From NCBI GenBank assembly GCA_023853785.1, contig JAJIRX010000681.1, positions 434,001 through 498,000 of the forward strand: a stretch of DNA of 64,000 nt. The letters run 5' to 3'. The position numbers were made by a program, and so were the translations under genes. Positions 60,193 to 64,000 of the stretch are shown here, one piece after another. The notes under the pieces are model-generated. The model did no database searches. It was not told the origin of the DNA and saw only the letters and a list, made by a program, of their open reading frames with translations. Source of the DNA: Psilocybe azurescens. Lineage: Eukaryota; Basidiomycota; Agaricomycetes; Agaricales; Agrocybaceae. Within the stretch, counting starts at the first letter, position 1. The number at the start of each line of letters is the position of its first letter.

Positions 60193-60546
60193 CCATGACG
60201 GCAGTGAGCAAAGAGCGAGCTAGTCGAGTCGCGTGTTAATTTTGCAAGGATATATTTGGCAGTGAATGGCACCGAGATAAGATAAGATGTCAGGGGCTGT
60301 GAAACTGAGAGAGGTCGTGGGCATGTCTTGACTGTCTTGAGGCCGGGAATGTGTCGGTCCCTGTGAGTATTCGCCTGAACTATGATCCTCTTAGCCAGAG
60401 AAGCCTGTTAGGTCGAGTCGCGCGTATTTCTCAGACCCAAGTCTGCTTCTCCGGATTCCTAGTACCTACACGTGACGGTCAATCTAGATCGTACTTAAGG
60501 AACGTCGCCTTCAGTCTCATCGCTCCAACAACTTCTGACTAATCCT
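60193..60546. promoter_or_regulatory. Divergent promoter of the P450 and S-formylglutathione hydrolase genes
   Basis: 354 bases between divergent starts. No TATA box or named site is convincing. Co-regulation of the two detoxification-type genes is possible but unproven. Confidence 0.3.
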
Positions 60547-61745
60547 ATGGCTGCTCTAGAGAAAATCTCCTCGAACAAGGTTTATGAAGGCGAACTTATC
60601 AAGTACAAGTTCAAGGTCGGTCTATATGATTCAAATATTCCTTGAGAGTGAGTATAACTCGACACCCCTGCCTTAGTCTGATGCACTCGGGGGATTAGAT
60701 GCAAGCTTCAATCTATTCCTACCTTCCAACAAGAATGGCCTCAAAGTCCCCGTCCTCGTATATCTTGCAGGACTGACGTGCACCGAAGACACCGGGTAAG
60801 TCTATTCTTTGAGGATTTTAGCACAAGAGATACGCGATGTTCAAATTCAATCAGTGCTCAGAAGGGTGGCTACCTAGGCGTCGCAGCGTCGCAGAATATT
60901 GCAATCCTCTTTCCTGATACATCCCCCGTGGCGCTGGTGTTCCAGGCGAAGACAACGATTGGGATTTTGGGACTGGAGCTGGGTTCTATCTTGATGCAAC
61001 TAAGCCCGAATACTCAAAGCACTACAACATGGCCACCCATATCACTGTAGAGTTACCCCAAGTTATAGAAGCAGCTGGTATACCAATAGTAAGTACGTTC
61101 ACATGCGCATCCGGTCCATGATTAACACTATGCCTGGAATATCTCGTTATCAGGATTTCAAACGCCAATCTATCTTCGGACATAGTATGGGTGGACATGG
61201 TGCTTTGACGCTATACCTTGCGTCAAAAACCAAACAGTACCGCTCTGCGTCTGCATTCGCTCCTATATCGAATCCGACAAAATGTCCATGGGGAGAAAAG
61301 GCGTTCAATGGATATCTGGAAGGTGGAATATCCGAGGGGACAAAGTATGACGCTACCGAGCTCATTTCAAAGACCGTAGATCCTGTTCATATTCTTATCG
61401 ACTACGTGAGTAAATTGTGTGGATCAATTTATCGACGTTTTTAATAGCTTCTGTTAGGGCACTGGCGATAATTTCTACAAGCAAGGTCAGCTTCTACCTG
61501 AAACTTTCTTGAAAGCAGCACGCGACGCTGGCCATGATGAATTCCAAGTACGAGTTCGAAGTCAGGATGGCTATGATCATAGTTACTACTTCGTATGTCC
61601 CGCTGCTCAAACGATTATCCGTCTCCTGTTAACGCAACTCTAGATATCTACGTTCGCGTCGGATCACATTCACTGTAAGTTCATCGCCTGTCTCCTGTAT
61701 CTCCATTCACTCAAACTTGCCGCTTTAGTCCATGCCAATTTCTAA
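60547..61745 (+). CDS. S-formylglutathione hydrolase (esterase D family)
   Basis: Cytosolic serine hydrolase that releases formate and glutathione in formaldehyde detoxification. Starts MAALEKISSNKVYEGELIKY at 60547. Domain blocks: NLFLPSNKNGLKVPVLVYLA, GLTCTEDTG and YLGVAASQNIAILFPDTSP. One more C in C5 at 60923-60927 then gives RGAGVPGEDNDWDFGTGAGF, the expected family sequence. Further: DATKPEYSKHYNMATHITVE, nucleophile loop FGHSMGGHGALTLYLAS, SAFAPISNPTKCPWGEKAFN, DYGTGDNFYKQGQLLPETFL (acid), and DHIHFHANF (catalytic His region), spliced from GTAAGT at about 61676 to CTTTAG, ending TAA at 61745. About five introns. Length about 285 residues, as expected. Convergent with the kinase gene, stops about 100 bases apart. 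Confidence 0.93.
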
Positions 61746-61844
61746 AAGCTTGATCTGATAGATCATGCTTGTATATTTAGTTTGTTCCTACAGTACATTA
61801 TCACCGAAAGAGCAATATGAGAGAACATAAGAGTCTTTGACCTT

Positions 61845-63802
61845 TCACAACTGCGCAACAATTCTAAGACGGTATAAAGCCTTCAGGTCCTCTATTTCAT
61901 TACGAATCCAAGTATCTGAAAGAGCAGAATGCACGGTAGCACGCTGAAGAGGGTCGCGCACCAGAAGAGAGTCCACCAGGGTCCGAGCTATAATTCCTGG
62001 TATTTAGTCAAGCAAGAATCACTGTATCTTGAAGTACATGCCATCTTCTAATTCTTTCCATGGATCCTGATGGTATTCGACGTCGGTGTAGATGATTTTT
62101 GCTTGACTTTAATGTCTACATTTGCGTAACTTTGGTGCGAGTTTTCGCCCCAGATTACAGAGCACGAAGAAGGTCTAGGTTCGTTGTCGAAAGGATGAGA
62201 CCCGCTAGAAAAACGAGAGATTGACCCAGACGTTTACCATCACATAAAGCTGGCAACAATTCACCAAATGGAGCCGTGAAGACTTACGAAAGCATGATGT
62301 ACAAAATCACTCCGGCACTCCAGCAGTCCGAGGGCATTCTATGATATAGATGTTAGTGGTTGTGTCGATGAGATAGAGTGCTTGCATGCCCTATGTAACT
62401 CAGATGTTTGTTGTCCAAAGCGAGTATACCTTCTGGAGGCAGGTAAGAAACTGTCCCGCATACATTGAATGTCTCCTGGTACGAGTTGGGGCGGGCAAGT
62501 CCGAAATCTGCAATGAGAATGCGAGGGTAAGAGCCTGCACAGTGGAGAAGGATGTTTTCCGGCTATAAAATGAAGTATCAATCAGATATTATTCCATCTT
62601 ATATCTAGTAAGATTTTGCCTTTAAATCTGTCCCTTATACTCAAATTCTCTTTGCAAAAGGAGAGTATGAGCATGCTTGCCTCGATGAGATATGGATTGA
62701 TCGTGCAAATACTTCAATCCCTTAAGGAGCTGATACATGATGTATTTTGCCTCCGCTTCACATATTCTGTTTCCCTCTGCGCTATAATTTGTAATGTATG
62801 TGAAGAGGTCTCCTCCAGTACAGAGCTGAAGAAAAATATGACTGAAGAGCCATCAGTAATGCGTCAGAATACAAAATAAGCACGATACGAACATGAATTT
62901 TTGTTCTCTTCGGTGTCGTAGATTTCGTTGATGTTCGGCTGTTTAAGGAGGAAGTCAAGGTTCTACCTTCAGAGTAATAAAAGTACTAACATGCTTCAAA
63001 GTCATTAGAATTCTGACTTCTTTCATTACTTGTCCGACCTCACTGTCTCGCTTAGTTCTGATGCTTTTGCAAGCAACCTGTCGGTGATTATCGGGATCTA
63101 ATGTTAAATGCACTGTTGCGAATGATCCAGTTCCAAGGCATTGCGATGTGACGACATATTTTCCGATTCTCTGGAGATCGATAACATATAAGGAGCCGAA
63201 TTGACACCCACATGTTGTGTATACCTTATGAATAGGTTGCAACGGAGGGGTAGGCTCAAAAGAGATAGCTTTTCAGCAGATCCCAACCAAATGTGAATGC
63301 ATGTGAAAACTACGTCGTCCGATATTCCAGACATTTTCGATAGCAGACAACTAAAAGGCTCACCCAGTGAGTTGGGAAGTTGAAACATGTCGCCATCCAT
63401 GAGAATTATAGACGTTTTACGAATGCATTGACCGTTTAAAAGTATGCCGTTCCGCGAAACATCCTAATCAAAAATATTGAATACAATCATCTGCTCTTGC
63501 ATCACCCTTGAGACACGAGGCATACTTGACATGATATAATAATACCACCGCAGGGAGAGCGGACGCTACCCTCAGCAGAGATAAGTCAAGAGAGCACAGA
63601 AAGTATTTTTGAATGTGGTATTCACGCATATAGCTTGCAATGGACGCCAGATACCAAGGCATCAGTAACGACGTAAGAGCTAGAGATTTTCAGATTGGAA
63701 GTGCGTAGAAGAGAATGATCAGAAAAACCAAAGTTCTGGATTTCTGCCGATGACGATAGGTTTGTTGAGGGTCAAATGAATGACTGCAATTATGTTGGGC
63801 AT
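61845..63802 (-). CDS. FHA-domain Ser/Thr protein kinase, CHK2/RAD53/Cds1-like
   Basis: Checkpoint-type kinase. The N-terminal FHA pieces are PIVIGRNPE (about 63730-63760), YVVTDALVSGVHCKLYA (about 63640-63690) and DVSRNGILLNGQCIRKTSII (about 63410-63465), matching the GR, SxxH and RNG phosphothreonine-binding loops. The kinase domain starts IGKYVVTSQCLGTGSFATVH (Gly loop) and has VACKSIRTKR (VAIK Lys) and MYQLLKGLKYLHDQSISHR. A micro-exon supplies D-L-K of HRDLKPENILL, followed by DFGLARPNSYQETFNVCGTV and YLPPEG in place of APE, then SDCWSAGVILYIMLS. The tail contains LVRDPLQRATVHSALSDTWI and ends RIVAQL at 61845. The start is taken at the ATG at 63802; an upstream exon near the window end cannot be excluded. 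DNA-damage function is inferred from the FHA-kinase order. Confidence 0.85.
62620..62627 (-). other. 8-nt micro-exon in the kinase catalytic loop
   Basis: On the minus strand, GGGACAG|ATTTAAAG|GCAAAA. With CATCGAG upstream and CCGGAAAAC downstream it encodes D-L-K in HRDLKPEN. The upstream intron (62628-62680, 53 nt) begins GCAAGC and the downstream intron (62563-62619, 57 nt) begins GCAAAA; both end in AG. Both therefore look like GC-AG introns, and no in-frame GT alternative is seen. Confidence 0.7.
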
Positions 63803-64000
63803 GATTGTCAATCTGGAGCAATGAAGGAACAGATGTCCGCAACATTACTTTCTTTACGACCTTGGACTGTTGTGGTTAATTTTGCGCATATATTCGTAGA
63901 ATTACGACTCCTATATGACGCCTCGTCGTTACTTGGTAAGGGATTATCTTGGACCAGAACAAATTATTATTTTGACAAGGTGCCAGAAAAATATTTAAAA
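63803..64000. other. Window edge, upstream of the FHA kinase
   Basis: AT-rich sequence with no recognised coding exon. May hold the kinase promoter or a first exon. Confidence 0.3.

Noticed and set aside
13013..60927. Programmed frameshifting or widespread pseudogenisation to explain frame breaks
   Set aside because: Breaks go in both directions, occur mostly at homopolymers of all four bases, hit unrelated essential genes and lack stimulatory motifs. Repeat arrays show exact one-base length errors.
28816..61745. A secondary-metabolite or detoxification gene cluster (ligase, P450, SFGH, MGST3-like)
   Set aside because: These genes are scattered among housekeeping genes over more than 50 kb, with no backbone synthase or pathway regulator. 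Their co-occurrence looks incidental.

Overview
The window looks like nuclear DNA of an Agaricomycete-type basidiomycete. Genes are dense and carry many introns of roughly 45-65 nt, mostly GT-AG. Intergenic gaps are mostly a few hundred bases, and the recognisable proteins match basidiomycete families. Both strands are used, with several divergent and convergent pairs. There is no operon logic and no sign of a bacterial or viral insert. Most genes are conserved housekeeping genes.

Layout: 1-3192 (-) TAF1, cut by the window edge; 3193-4662 an unresolved stretch ending in a small + strand gene; 4718-6404 (-) RRB1/GRWD1 ribosome-assembly WD40 protein; 6405-9814 an accessory island with a 284-bp inverted-repeat element (6762-7045) and a decayed DNA topoisomerase II fragment (8276-9470) lying between two related direct repeats; 9815-10569 (+) MAPEG/MGST3-like protein; 10859-12439 (+) low-complexity unknown; 13013-14201 (+) NOP6; 14343-15664 (-) SED5 syntaxin; 15891-17456 (+) NAD glycerol-3-phosphate dehydrogenase; 17665-19847 (+) ankyrin/CCCH protein; 20300-23119 (-) ADE5,7; 23660-28524 (+) large Pal1-like protein with a 24-bp repeat array; 28816-30294 (-) two unknown genes overlapping by ATGA; 30565-32322 (-) apolipoprotein N-acyltransferase-like protein; 33166-33847 (-) BCL7-like; 34455-35348 (-) MED7; 35558-38327 (+) AMP-binding acyl-CoA ligase; 38719-41366 (+) second Pal1-like protein; 41777-42653 (-) SF3A2; 42893-48063 (+) RRP5; 48279-53216 (-) Tea1-like kelch/coiled-coil protein; 53650-54087 (-) small gene; 54371-55952 (-) kelch-only paralogue of the Tea1-like gene; 56204-58001 (+) lipase; 58221-60192 (-) cytochrome P450; 60547-61745 (+) S-formylglutathione hydrolase; 61845-63802 (-) FHA-domain kinase of the CHK2/RAD53 type.

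Functional themes are transcription initiation (TAF1, MED7, a possible SWI/SNF subunit), ribosome biogenesis (RRB1, NOP6, RRP5), splicing (SF3A2), purine synthesis, Golgi traffic, polarity (Tea1-like and Pal1-like) and detoxification (MGST3-like, SFGH, P450).

Two cross-cutting observations stand out. First, more than 30 single-base frame breaks occur, mostly at homopolymer runs, in otherwise intact genes including essential ones. Two in-frame tandem arrays each contain exactly one unit that is one base too long. This points to indel errors in the assembly rather than gene death, so most multi-exon coordinates below span corrected frames. Second, three genes carry micro-exons of 8-11 nt in their most conserved motifs, and three of the adjoining introns appear to be GC-AG. 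I found no clearly new multi-gene system. The best leads are the micro-exon/GC-AG cluster, the topoisomerase II island, the ATGA-overlapping gene pair, the Lnt-like acyltransferase and the tandem kelch pair.
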